Assembly (NCBI RefSeq): GCF_004798865.1
Contig: NW_025335941.1
Coordinates: forward strand, 14,584,066 to 14,648,065
Reading direction: 5' to 3'
Source of the DNA: Varanus komodoensis
Taxonomy: Eukaryota > Chordata > Lepidosauria > Squamata > Varanidae
DNA: 64,000 nt
Part shown: in pieces, positions 9,885 through 21,085 of the stretch
Numbering within the stretch: the stretch's first letter is position 1
How the letters are laid out: each line of letters begins with the position of its first letter
Notes under the pieces: model-generated
Databases searched by the model: none
The model's input: only the letters and a program-made list of their open reading frames with translations
What the model was told of the DNA's origin: nothing
Program-made: the position numbers and the translations under genes

Positions 9885-12385
9885 GCTGTCAAAAACATTA
9901 TAATAGAGCTGTGATGGCAAACCTTTTAGAGACTGAGTGCCCAAACTGCCACCCAAAACCCACTTATTAATCACAAAGTGCCAACACTGCAATAAAACCT
10001 GAATACTGAGGTTTTAGTTTAGAAAAAAACAACTCACAGCCAGTCCAAGTGCACTGACCAGCCATGCAAAAGCTCAGACAAGTTGCAGCTAATGAAATGG
10101 GGCTCGTGACATCACCTGGCGCCACTACTTCTTTCCGAGCATGCGCATGGCCCCTGTGTGTGCTGTTATCCAATGCTTGGCTGCTGGGGTGCTGCTGGGG
10201 CAACTTGGCTTGCGCGCCAACAGAGAGGGCTCTGCGTGCCCGCTGCAGCACACGTTCCATAGGTTCGCCACCACTGTAATAGAGGCACAGAAAATGTGCA
10301 TACCACAAGTGGGGAAAGGTAGCACAAAATTCAAGAAATCACCAGCATCGTTAATGCATAGAATCAAGGAAAAGAAAGCTTCCTTCCAAAATTGAAGGTC
10401 TTGCCAAAAAAAAAAAAAAAAAAACCAGAAGGAATCACAAACTTTGCACAAGGCACATTCAAGCCGACAATAAGAGAAGCAAGAAAACTGTTTGAGGAGC
10501 TTATTGCTAACAAGGTCTTAAAATAATTATTTAAATATATCAGAAGAAAGAAAGCAGCTAAAGTAGTTGATCAACTGGATAATAATGGACTTAAAGGAGC
10601 ACCAATTGAGACAAGGAGATTGCCGAGAAGCTGAGTGTATTTTTTTTATCAGTCTTCACAGCCGAAGATAAAGAGCAAATGCATGTTCCTATGTATTCTG
10701 GAAGGGATTTGGAGAAATGAAGGCAGATAGTAGTGACAAAAGATTAAATTCTCAACCTTACTGACAAGCTGAAACTCAGTAGATAACCTGGTCCAGATGG
10801 TATTCATCCTAGAGTTCTCAAGGGAACTCAGACATGCAATTGCTGACCTTCTTACCAAAATATTTAATATATCCCAAAAATCAGCCTTCACACTGGAGAA
10901 GTGTAGAATGACCAACATAACACAAAAAAGAGATCCAGGGGGAATTGGAGGAATTACAGGCCAGTTAGCCCAACATCTGTTCTGTGTAAACTGCTTGAAT
11001 GTGTTATTAAAGAAAGAAGTAAGCATATAGAAGGACAAGCCCTGCTGAAACAAAAAATCACGCCTCTACAAGGAGAAGTCCTGCTTCACTAACTTACTGG
11101 AGTTCTTTGAGAGTGTCAGCAGCATGCAGATGGGGGTGATCCCATTGACATTGTTTATGTACACTTTAAAAAAGGCCCTTCACTAAGTCTTGCACCAGGG
11201 GGTTCTGAGCAAGCTAAGTAGTCATCAAATTGGGGAGGGGGCAGGTCCTCTTATGAATCACTAAATGGTTAAAGAAAAGACAGAGTGGAAATTAATGACA
11301 ATTTCTTCCAATGGAGAGATGTAAACAGTGAGTACTACAGGATTCTTTATTAGGAACAATGATTTTCAACCTATTCATAAATTATTGGAAATTAGGAGTA
11401 AGTAGTAAGATTGCTGATGATGCCAAACTATTTAGAATCCTAAAGGATTGCAAAGAGTGCCAAAGGGAGTCTCTCTAAACTGGAAGAATAGGCATCAAAA
11501 TGGCAAATGTGGTTCAGCATGTTGGAGCAAAAAAATCCTGTTTCAAGTATACACTGAGCTAGCAGTGACCAAGCAAGAAAGGGATCTTGGGGTAGTGGTG
11601 GACAGCTTGGTGAAAATGTCTGCCCAATGCTCAGCTGGTGTGCAGAAGGCACACGCCATGCTAGGCATGAATAGGAATGGAAAAGAAAATAGAACTACCA
11701 AGATCTTTCCCCCTTATACAAATCTTTGTTACAACCACATTTAAAATAATGTGCTCATTTATGATCACCTTACCTAAAAAAGGATGTTATTGAGTTTGAA
11801 AAAGTACAAAGAAAAGCAATGAAAATGCTTAAGGGGTTGGAGTAACTCTTCTATGAGGAATGAGTACAACTGGAACTGTTTAACTTAGAAAATAGTTGAG
11901 TAAAAGGAGACTTGATAGAGGTGTTTAAAATAACACATAGTATGGAGAAAGTGGAGAGGGAGATTTTTCCTTTCCCATAACACTTGAACTTAGGGTCATC
12001 CCAAGAAGCTGATTGTGGGAGGTTTAGGACAAACAAAAGGAAGTACTTCTTCACACAACCTATAGGTTAACTGTGGAATTCACTGTGACGTTGATGGCCA
12101 CCAAATTCAATGGCTTTAAAAGGTGATTGGACATAGTCATGGAGGAGGAGGCTACCAATGGCTACTATTCTTGTGTGCCACCACCTTTACCAGAGCTGGC
12201 ATGCCTGCATATACCAGTTGCTGAGGAGCTTGGGATATGGAGGTCTTGTATCCCTCCTGCTTGAGCAAGCCTTGCACAGCTGGTTTGCCACTATGTGTAG
12301 AGAGTACTAGACTAGATGGATCTGTGATCTGATCCAGCATGGCTTTTCTTATATTCTCATGTCCTTCTGTTCATGTCCTTACTCT
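9885..12385 (+). mobile_element. CR1 LINE, long plus-strand copy, interrupted by a hAT
   Basis: After removing the hAT at 9909-10276, the sequence follows CR1 ORF2: a pre-RT part (10285-10560), a PDGIHPRVL-like RT motif near 10790-10820, a NYRPVSPTS-like motif near 10950-10985, and the characteristic CR1 3' region ending in a GATCCAGCATGGCTTTTCTT-type tail near 12330-12385. Many stops and frameshifts show it is long dead. A poly-A run (10406-10424) lies inside. Confidence 0.8.
9909..10276. mobile_element. Non-autonomous hAT inserted in the CR1
   Basis: Ends CTGTGATGGCAAACC and GGTTCGCCACCACTG are inverted repeats. The flanks are a perfect 8-base duplication TAATAGAG (9901-9908 and 10277-10284). 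The 368-base element has no transposase and is younger than the surrounding CR1. Confidence 0.88.
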
Positions 12386-14029
12386 CAGGTTGCATGTTAA
12401 GGTAAGCAAATTTTGAATATCAAATGGAGATCATGAGGTCCTCACAATAAACGTTTTCAGATCCAGAACATACTAGAAGTCCTGACTGCAAGGTTAACCT
12501 ACTCAAGAGTATATCTGCACAAATCAACAAGATATTTGTCAACCCAGGACGGCATATTCATAGCATTCCATAACACTCATGCAGGAAACGGTATCATTAT
12601 CTTCACTTGTGTCTAAATCCTGAAATATTTTAATGTACTAAAATAACTTCCTGTATTATTTAGCAAAATTGTCTCCACAGCATCCTTTTATATTTCAACA
12701 TAACTTTTTTGCCATCTCTAAATATTTAGAGGGCATAATTTTAACATTGTGAGATGATGCTCTAACTTGAACTTGCAATTTATAAAATAAGGACTCTTGG
12801 GATTTCTCTCTGGAGTTGTCCCCAGAAAAACAGTAAATTCTGTTGGCATGTATTATGTTTCCTTGGAAACTGAACAAGATATGAACATGTATAGACACTG
12901 AAATCCCAAGTTACTCCATACTTGACCATCAGAGTCATGTGTGGTGTTTTAAAGCTTGACTCAGTGCTCTCTCATGACTTTTCTTTGGTTGTTTTTCCCA
13001 ATCATTTTTCAATACCAGGTAAGCCTCATTCATCAAGGTCTCCTGACACACCAGGTAAGCTAGTTCCCAGGGGATATCGTTCTTTTGCACAATTATGCCT
13101 TTTCTATATTCTTTAAATATGTACTAGTGCATAATTTTAATGCAATTATATTAAAAGCAAATGTTAAACATTTTACAAAGTTGATGAGGGTGACAAAAAA
13201 GCAGCCTCACCCTTGGATGAACCCTTTGAAGGCTGCCAAGCATTCCTTATTCTGTGCATATTTTGTCTCCACAGATGGCTGTTGCATTAGACTAATTTTT
13301 ATCTGGACAAAGTTGGTTACTTATATGTCAAATTAGATATCTGCCTTGATATGTCAGCTCTGCTAGAGCCCCTGAAAAACCAGCCACTGAGAAGGCAGTT
13401 GTACTATAGTCACTTGGCCATTTTGCCAGCCAGGTAAAAGAAAGCATTGTAATCAAATGTTGTGGTTGCTAGGCAATCCCCAGGTGGTTAGGGATTAACA
13501 GCTCCCTTCTCTGTTCAAAACCCACCCATAATGCAAACTCCATGCTTCAATCCCCTTGCACAAAAACACCTTCGAGTGTTTAACAGATGAAAACAAGTAG
13601 AACTGCTAAGTCTTAGTAGCAATAGTTTCAAATTTGCTGCTAAAAAACTCAGTTTTTACACTGAAACTAATTCATCCACATAGGAAAGGAGGTATATAGA
13701 TTGCTTTATTTCCTCTATTTCTCCTGAATTTGCATTCTATAGGACTTGCAGTTTTGGGGAGCAAGATGAAAGATGTTAGGTGATAGGGATGGATGCGGTA
13801 TAGAACTCAACCAGAAAGCATTTGGAAAATGTGTAATTATGAAATTGGCAACAGAGGAAATTTCATTGCCTGAGGCAAATAATTCCATAGGACAGGACTT
13901 GATGGGCTATCATTCATCTAGGCATCCCCTTGTACAAGCCCTATTGAGATCTTATATCACTCCCATTTACATGGGAGCTTGCACAAGAGAACTTCATGGC
14001 AAATAATACCTGTGAGCAACTACCCTATC
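12386..14029. other. Intergenic, nothing recognised
   Basis: Unique-looking A/T-rich sequence between two CR1 pieces; no exons, no named repeat. Confidence 0.5.
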
Positions 14030-14310
14030 AAGAAAGATTACAATGTTTGTGACTTTATAGCTTTCAAAGAAGGTGAGTAGGGGCATGATAGAGATGTATC
14101 AAATTATGCATGGTGCAAGAAATACTAGAACCCAGTATCATTCTGTGAAACTGAGCAGTATGAGATTCAGGGCGGAACATGAGCAGAAAGAGCTATTGGA
14201 TTCATGCCCTGCTTGTAGGTTCCCTGTTCATATATCTGATTGGTCACTGGGGAATCAGAACGCTGTACCAGAAAGGCCTTTGGTCTGATCCAGCACAGAT
14301 GCTTTTAATA
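14030..14310 (+). mobile_element. CR1 3' end fragment
   Basis: The sequence follows a CR1 3' terminal region (GATAGAGATGTATCAAATTA, later GGCCTTTGGTCTGATCCAGC). Internal deletions relative to other copies are evident. No coding potential. Confidence 0.6.
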
Positions 14311-14944
14311 CTCCTAACCATACAAAAATTTTGATTGCTAATGGTAGAAGAAGCGGTATACTTCAAAATATGGTTGTGACCTGCCCCATCCAAAAACCCA
14401 CTAAAAGGAGAGAGCAGAACATGTGTAAAGGAGTTGGGTCTGGTTATCTCTCTTACAAAAGAGAAGCTAGCAAATATTTATTTTGTTTCTGATTACTGCT
14501 GTTACTGAATTTTTAGTTATCTTTCTCTTTAAAATAACACAAGCACACCTGCAACAGAACGATTAAGACATACAAATTATAAAACAGCTAAAAACAATTT
14601 CCATTAAAAATAGCAAATATAATAAAAAGATAGAAACATCACTACAGACTATAATCCAAACAACTGATGCAAAATATTCCATCATATGCCTTCAATAACA
14701 GAAAGTATAAGAAAGTCTTGTAGAATTTTATATGGCACATACAACTCCGAAAGAATTGGATTATTTCTTGTGGTTGTTCAGATTAAAACTGCAAGCACAT
14801 TTGTATCCAAAGTCAGTACAATGTAAATTCCATTCATTTCAATCAATCTGTTTTAAGTAGAACTAGTGCTGGATACAACTGCCTTTAAAAAAATGTTCAA
14901 ATTTTGTTAAGGTTCTTTTATAATTTAATACTGAATTTGAATTT

Positions 14945-15030
14945 GCTTATCCTATATTGTGAGCCCCTTGGAAAGACCAAGATTTTGAAAGGTGGTGAAG
15001 AAATGTATTGAATAAAATAAATAAAAACAT
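14945..15030 (+). mobile_element. LINE/SINE 3' tail fragment (L2/L3 type)
   Basis: Contains TTGTGAGCCCCTTGGAAAGA, then a degenerate stem and AATAAAATAAATAAAA, resembling the 3' end shared by L2/L3 LINEs and their dependent SINEs. Confidence 0.45.
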
Positions 15031-15479
15031 AACCATGAACAAAATAAGCTATATGTTCCTTTAGATTTCCTTATCAGCATGTAGCATCACCACAACTACA
15101 TTAAGTGTGTGCATGCTGGTTCAGGCATTATAACTATGCCATGCTGGATATGACATGGCCATCCATTATGAGTGACAAGCCACAGTGGGTTGTCATGAAG
15201 TGATTCCTGAAGGTGGCTTCTTTGGGAGAAATAAGCCAACTTCATAAACCCTATTACGAAGACCACGAATTTGTTAGAAACCTTCTTTTTCACAAGCAAC
15301 AGAAACCTCATACCAGGTTTGCCCAGCCCTCTGCCAGTGCCAGCTATACCACAGGTACCCAAGAGGTACATTGGGGGTACTGGCATTAGCTGGAGGGACC
15401 TCCACTGTAATTGTAAGTTCTTTCAGCTCACTGCAGCTTTTTTGTCCCTTTACCCTTTTTTTTTCAGAGATCATTCAAA

Positions 15480-16105
15480 ATAGCTGGCTTTTCAAATCTC
15501 CATTTTGATAGCAACTGACAACCCCTTCAAAGTGCCCAAGTGGCAGTTTGCAAGAGCTGTCTATAGTTGCAAACCAATTTTTATTTTTGTTTTGTTTTTT
15601 TAAGGATCTCATCATATGTGAAATCTTGGCACGCATGCATGCATACACACATTTAGTTTTTTGCAGGTCACACAAGTCCATAAAGGGAGGTACCTACTGC
15701 CCACCTACCACCCCTTTTGTGAGCACAGATCACTCATGCCGTTGGTTTGGCTTGATAGCTTACCTTTTGACAGCTGTCAAACCAAAGTGGAGGGAAAGTG
15801 ATCCTGTGTGGAGCTTCTCAGGATCAGGGTGGTGGTGGTGGTGCTGATCAAATATTGGTCATATCAAAGGGGTAAAAAAAATAAAGAATTGGTTTGAAAC
15901 TATGGACTTGTCCCTCCAGTGCTGCGTCAACACTTCAAAGGGGTTGTCAATGGCTGTCAAAATAGGGGATCACAAAAGCTGACTCTCAAGCTGGACAGTG
16001 CAGTCTTCAGGGGAAAAGAGGTTAAGGGGCCCAAAAAGCCACAGCAAGCTGAAAGCTCCAAAATGGGGAGACAAATTGATCCTGCAATGCTATCCTTAGG
16101 TTATT
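15480..16105 (+). repeat. Unclassified hairpin repeat, copy A
   Basis: Contains inverted arms at 15516-15534 and 15931-15949 (TGACAACCCCTTCAAAGTG and its near complement) and the perfect palindrome TTGACAGCTGTCAA at 15767-15780. The order palindrome, CAAACCAAAG-like stretch, then arm followed by GGCTGTCAAAAT recurs at 44.7-45.1 kb. I do not recognise the family. Confidence 0.5.
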
Positions 16106-16109
16106 ACCA

Positions 16110-17115
16110 CGATGGGTTGTAATGCTGCGCAGAGCCACCCATTGCGTCAAACCATTGGTCTATCCCAGGGGGTCGGCAACCCGTGGCTCCAGAGCTGCAC
16201 GTGGCTCTTGAATCCCTCTGCTGCGGCTCGGCTCTGTCGCTCAAAACATGCTCCAGCACAGCCACTGACCTGCTCGAAGTTCCACTCAGGAACACAGTGC
16301 TAACTAGTTAAGTAAATCGCTACATTCCTTCTATTGTGCAGGGAAAGAGTGGAGCAAGCTTCCTGCAGGCTCTCATGTTACACGAAACCTGCTGAAAAGA
16401 TTCTCTTTGTCCAAATGTAATCTCCTTCATCTGAATGTTAAAAGCTACACTTGGGACCTGTCACAATTCACATCACTTGACTGTTTATCTGCTAATCAGT
16501 CACTAAACACACCTATATCTGTGATGGGCACCGATTTACTGAGCTTTCCCCTCCCCCCCAACCATGGATAAATCGAAGAAAAGTTTCTGAAGAAAACCAA
16601 ATGTTTAATGATACGTGGATAGATTTATTTGCTTTTACTGCTGCCACACTTATGGGGTTTGCTGTTTAATGCATGCAGCCCTTTAGCACTGACTTTGACT
16701 CTGCCGGAGGCTGTTCTCCTATTCAAAATATATGAAAGGAGTCCTACTAGTTTATAATGTAAGATTAAAAATAACAGTTTTTAGTGACTGAACAAGAGCT
16801 GCAGCTAAATCATAATGAAGATATACATAGCATTAAGGTAAAAAACGATATATGCAGTGTTATCTTCATTTTAGACGTCAAAAGGATTTTGCGGCTCCCG
16901 GTGTTTACTTTTGTGTGGGAAACGGGTCCAAATGGCTCTTTGAGTGTTAAAGGTTGCCGACCCCTGGTCTATCCAGTCCAGTATTACTGACCTTGGCTGG
17001 CAACAGATCTCCAAGATTTCAGGCAGGGTTTTTTCCAGCCCAACCTGGAGATGCTAAGGGCTGAATTTAAAGCCTCCTGCATACAAAGCATGTGCTCTTC
17101 CATGAGTTCACTTTT
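16110..17115 (-). mobile_element. tRNA-derived SINE split by a hAT insertion
   Basis: The parts outside 16166-16966 read on the minus strand as one reptile tRNA-SINE: head (AGCACATGCTTTGTATGCAG) near 17080-17100, body (AGATCTGTTGCCAGCCAAGG) near 16990-17010, and tail (GGATAGACCAATGGTTTGA) near 16147-16165. The hAT target duplication is made of SINE sequence. Confidence 0.7.
16166..16966 (+). mobile_element. Internally deleted hAT with transposase N-terminal remnant
   Basis: Ends CAGGGGGTCGGCAACC and GGTTGCCGACCCCTG, with a perfect 8-base target duplication GTCTATCC (16158-16165 and 16967-16974). At 16564 an ATG opens MDKSKKSF; one frame over, from 16589, follows EENQMFNDTWIDLFAFTAA, matching the E-N-x-x-F-x-x-x-W start typical of hAT/ZBED-type transposases, then a stop. 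The rest of the transposase is gone, so the 801-base copy is a non-autonomous derivative. Confidence 0.85.
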
Positions 17116-17359
17116 TTGTATTCACTCTTAAGCAGAGTAAAATTGTGACTCCATAAGCTATATATGAGGCATCCAGAACCTGCCACAACTCTGTCTTAGA
17201 AGTAGTTATCTATCAATCCTTGGTATTATACGTTTTAGTAACATAACATGCAGGATTGTCCCCATATCATATAAAAAGTTACTTTCTAGAAAAGGTGTTT
17301 GAAAGGGTTCAGCAACATGTCTAGCCATTACAATTAACTGGCTGGCAAACACAGTACAG

Positions 17360-17381
17360 ACAGCAGCAGCAGCAGCAGCAG
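17360..17381 (+). repeat. (CAG)7 microsatellite
   Basis: About seven uninterrupted CAG units in non-coding sequence. Confidence 0.9.
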
Positions 17382-17726
17382 GAAGTACAGGCAGGGGATC
17401 TGAAAAAGAACATTATTACAGCCCATGGTATGAATTCTGCAGAACAGGAAAGTATTTGTTGGCAAGGCATGACATAAATTCTCAAGGCCAACACTGTACT
17501 ATCCTCACATTCTACCAGCCAAAGGAAAGAAGCTACTGTGTAATTATGAATAACATACTAACTCCAAAACAAAACATAATCTTTCAAACTGATTAGCAAT
17601 ATATCAGTTAATTATTTAACCTTTTAAATTATATTTACTAAGAACCTACTTTGCATTTTTATGTAAATAGGGACAGTGCAATTCAAAACATTAAACATAT
17701 AAATTGATGCTGACATTATTTCAGAG

Positions 17727-17945
17727 TATGTGGTGCAGTGGTTAAGAAAGCTGGATGGGGATTCAGGAGATCTGGGTTCTAGTCCCTACTCAGCCACGGA
17801 GATGACTGGATGCCTTAGGGCCAGTCACAGGCTCTCAGCCCAACCTACCTCATACAGCTGTTGTGAGGATAAGATGAGAGGAGAAGAATTATGCAAGCCA
17901 CTTTGAGTTCCTTGAAAGGAACAGCAAGATATACATCTAATAAAA
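17727..17945 (+). mobile_element. MIR-like (CORE-type) tRNA SINE
   Basis: Runs from GTGGTGCAGTGGTTAAGAAA through a B-box-like GGGTTCTAGTCCC, a core with CCTACCTCATACAGCTGTTG-TGAGGATAAGATGAG, and a 3' part (CCACTTTGAGTTCCTTGAAA) ending in AATAAAAATTA. This is the structure of MIR/CORE-SINEs found across amniotes. Confidence 0.8.
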
Positions 17946-18065
17946 ATTATGTCCTACTTTGACCCGCAAAAGTATAGCACAGAAAGAACCAGTGAAACTA
18001 TAGACTTGAGATCACCATGCTCAACTTTCTGGTGTCAGCCTAGAGCTTTGTGCAATTCAATAATA

Positions 18066-18978
18066 CCGTGTTTCCCCAAAAGTAAGACTGTCTTATTTTT
18101 ATTTATTTATTTTTTGGCTCACAAAAACACACTAGGTCTTATTTTCAGGATAGGTCTTATTTTTGGGGAAACACGGTAATCTGCTCGCCATTTTCGGACC
18201 AGAGATCCAACTTCTCTTTGCAGAAAGCTGTAAGATTCTTGCTGCACGAGTCCTCTACAATTCTTTTCTTGTACTTGACGGAATAGCTCTTTCTTTTTGC
18301 ACTCATCCTGTCTGTGAGTAAAATAATATTCTGTTTAAATCTACCGTTAAATACAGTACCATACCATAATACCATAATACTGTACGGGTAGAGGACTTAC
18401 AAGACAGGAGTGAATGGCAAAGTTAAGAATAGGGTAATCAGGGCAATCGGGTGCCGTACCTTCCCAAGAGCAATTTGGTAACCAATCGCTGGCCAGAATG
18501 AGCGGAGCACATTTTCACTATCGACTCCTCACAGGCGGAGTGCATTTGGTATCACTCCATCTGTGACAGGAGCCGGCGCTATAGAGGAAGCATTGGCTTA
18601 TGCAGCTCTGCTCCCTCTGCTGCCTGGCTTCTCTGTAGTGCCAACTCCTGTGGGCAGGTGCCAGGTGCTGACTGAAAAGTTTTTTGTTAGTCATCAGTAA
18701 GGGAAAAGTGTTTTGTTAATCATCAGTAAGCATCATTTGCTAACTGTCAATCCCCTGCAACACTCTTTATTAGCTCACTGTACCACGAAGGGAGCAGAGC
18801 TGCATAAGCATGTTTCCTTCACACGGTGCATTCAGTTAAAGTTAAGTTAAAAAATAAAGTTTAAAAGGGCTCTTTATGGCCCTGGGAATAAACGCAGCTA
18901 GGTCTTATTTTCGGGGTAGGTCTTACATTTTAGCCAGTACCGAAAATAGTACTAGGTCTTATTTTTGGGGAAACACGG
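18066..18978 (-). mobile_element. pogo-like DNA transposon, internally deleted
   Basis: Ends CCGTGTTTCCCCAAAA and TTTTTGGGGAAACACGG are inverted repeats flanked by TA (18064-18065 and 18979-18980). Subterminal AGGTCTTATTTT words repeat near both ends. On the minus strand an ATG at 18306 opens MSAKRKSYSVKYKKRIVED, the start of a pogo/CENP-B type DNA-binding domain, which breaks off after about 43 codons. A third copy of the terminal repeat at 18157-18176 makes 18066-18176 look like a short MITE in its own right. Confidence 0.8.
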
Positions 18979-18980
18979 TA

Positions 18981-20834
18981 GCTAGTGAGTCTTAGTGAGG
19001 ATAAGATTGAGAGGAAGGAAAGAAAACTGTAACAGGTATTTATGCCTTTATTTTTGTATTTGCTTTTGCTGGAAACCTCTAATCTAGAATATGCAGAATG
19101 TAACAATAGTGCTGTGAGTCTGTCTTTGTTATGCAGTTTGTAAAATTTTGAGTATTTGTTCTCAGTTTAATCTTACGGGAAACCAAGCATTATTGTATGC
19201 CATGCTTGGCAGTCATTGTCAGTGGATCAATGGAGACTACGATGAAACGGCTAGTTCCTTCTCTTGCTCTGGAATTCATTTGCTTGATAGTGGCGAATCA
19301 GAGATGACATTAGAGATCTGCATCACACTTGACTAATCTAGTTGAGGGGCTTCTAAACCAACTTGTTCACATGGCCACTCACCAATGCCACCATGCCAGC
19401 CTGGCTACCCAAGCTGCTCCTGCCTACTCTGAGTCATCCCGAGCTGCTAGCTTGAGGTACCCACAGCAAAAGCAGCAGCTGATGTTGCCAAGTTAGAGCA
19501 GAGCATAAGCATCTTGTGTCTTCATGAATGAGATATGTGTGTACATGTGTGCATGTGCACGTGTGTGGGAGGAGGCATGAGTGAGGCAGAAAATGGAGTG
19601 AGCATTTTGATTTTGCATTCTCAGCAATGAATTCACCCATTCTTCTTCGAAGTCCAAAATCTGTGCTACAGTGTCTTCCCAAATGCTTAATTCCTTCCTA
19701 ATATACTTCAGATATGACTGCATTGTGTATAAGGTGACAGTTCCCCCTGAGTTATGCAGTTTCAGCTCTTGCTTTGTGTTTGCGACCCACAGCCTGGATC
19801 ACACTAGTATGACATGTAGTTGGCCTGTTATCATGTATGAATGTATTGTTTGTTCCAGAAACTATTACGTGCACAGAATAGCTGCACACCATAGATGATC
19901 TATTCTCTTTGCTTCTCGATCACTGAGCTTTGCACCAGGAGTGCAGGCTCTACTCTGATCCAACTAGACATTACTTTGTGAAACCTCTCAGGCATTTCAT
20001 TCTTGGGTCTTCAGAGGACATCATCTTGACCCCCTTTATGCCCATATTTTTTTAACCCAGCATAGGGTTTCAACTCTGACATAAAACAGATGTTTTCCTG
20101 AAGAAGCAGATGGCGTTCGATTTTTTAAAAATTGCAGTGATACTACTTCTTCATTATTTTATTTGGACATGCACTATATAGCTTGCTGTAAGACTCAAGC
20201 AGTTTCTAAACGCAGAAATTTTAATACTTCATGACCTTTTCTACGAAATGCTAACCAGAAAGAAATCAGATAATATGGTCTTCACCAAAACAAATTTTTG
20301 CAGCTCCCGATAAATTAATATTCCTCTCTGACAAAGTTATTTTTTGCTTTTCTTTAATAAATTAATGTTTATTGTCTTTTTTCAGTAGTTAAGATTATCA
20401 TTAGGGAAACCTAATATAAAAGGATGCTCTTCCAGCAAAGAAAATAGAAGAAGCAACACCAGGTTAAATTTCTATACTGCCCCATAACTGACTGGCCCTC
20501 TGACTGGTTTACAACAGAGCAGAGAAACTTGTCATGAAGGGGATAAAGGATTGACAGTTTTCATAAGCAAAGTTCTCTTGTGCTTTGCTTCCTCTTGACA
20601 TCTCCTCTTTTGACCACTGTAAGGGAAAAGCAGAGTAAACAATAAACCTCTTCACAGACTTTCTGTATCAGTGCTCATTATGATTGGCTGCCGCACTTGG
20701 ATAACAGACATCTGTAAGGATATTGCCTAGGTGAGGCTGCACATTTCAGACTCCTGAAACTATCCTTGCAGAAGTCCAAGTCCAAAAATAAATGTCAGAA
20801 TATGTAGAAAACTATTACAATTTAAAATATTTGG
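18981..20834. other. Intergenic, nothing recognised
   Basis: Unique-looking sequence; an imperfect TG-rich tract lies near 19536-19568. No coding signal. Confidence 0.5.
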
Positions 20835-21085
20835 GGTGACAGTGTTTAAAGGTGGCCAACCACTGACAGCCCCTCCAAGGTGTTTCTTCAGCACTTTGGA
20901 GGAGCTGTCACCGGCTGTTATATCAGACATTGCTATTTGCAATCTCCAAAAAATGGTAAAGCGGGGAAAGCCATAGCAAGCAAAAAAGGGCTTACAGTCA
21001 GGGCAGGAGAGAGGAAACAAGTTATTCCTGTGGTGGAATCTCCTGCAATACCAACAGAATGACCAAGGGAGAAGTGGAGACAACC
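20835..21085 (+). repeat. Unclassified hairpin repeat, copy B
   Basis: Compact hairpin: arms 20864-20882 and 20892-20910 match in 17 of 19 positions around a 9-base loop. The following GGCTGTTATATCAGACATTG and the later GCCATAGCAAGC and CTCCTGCAAT words align with copy A. No open frame of note. Confidence 0.5.
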
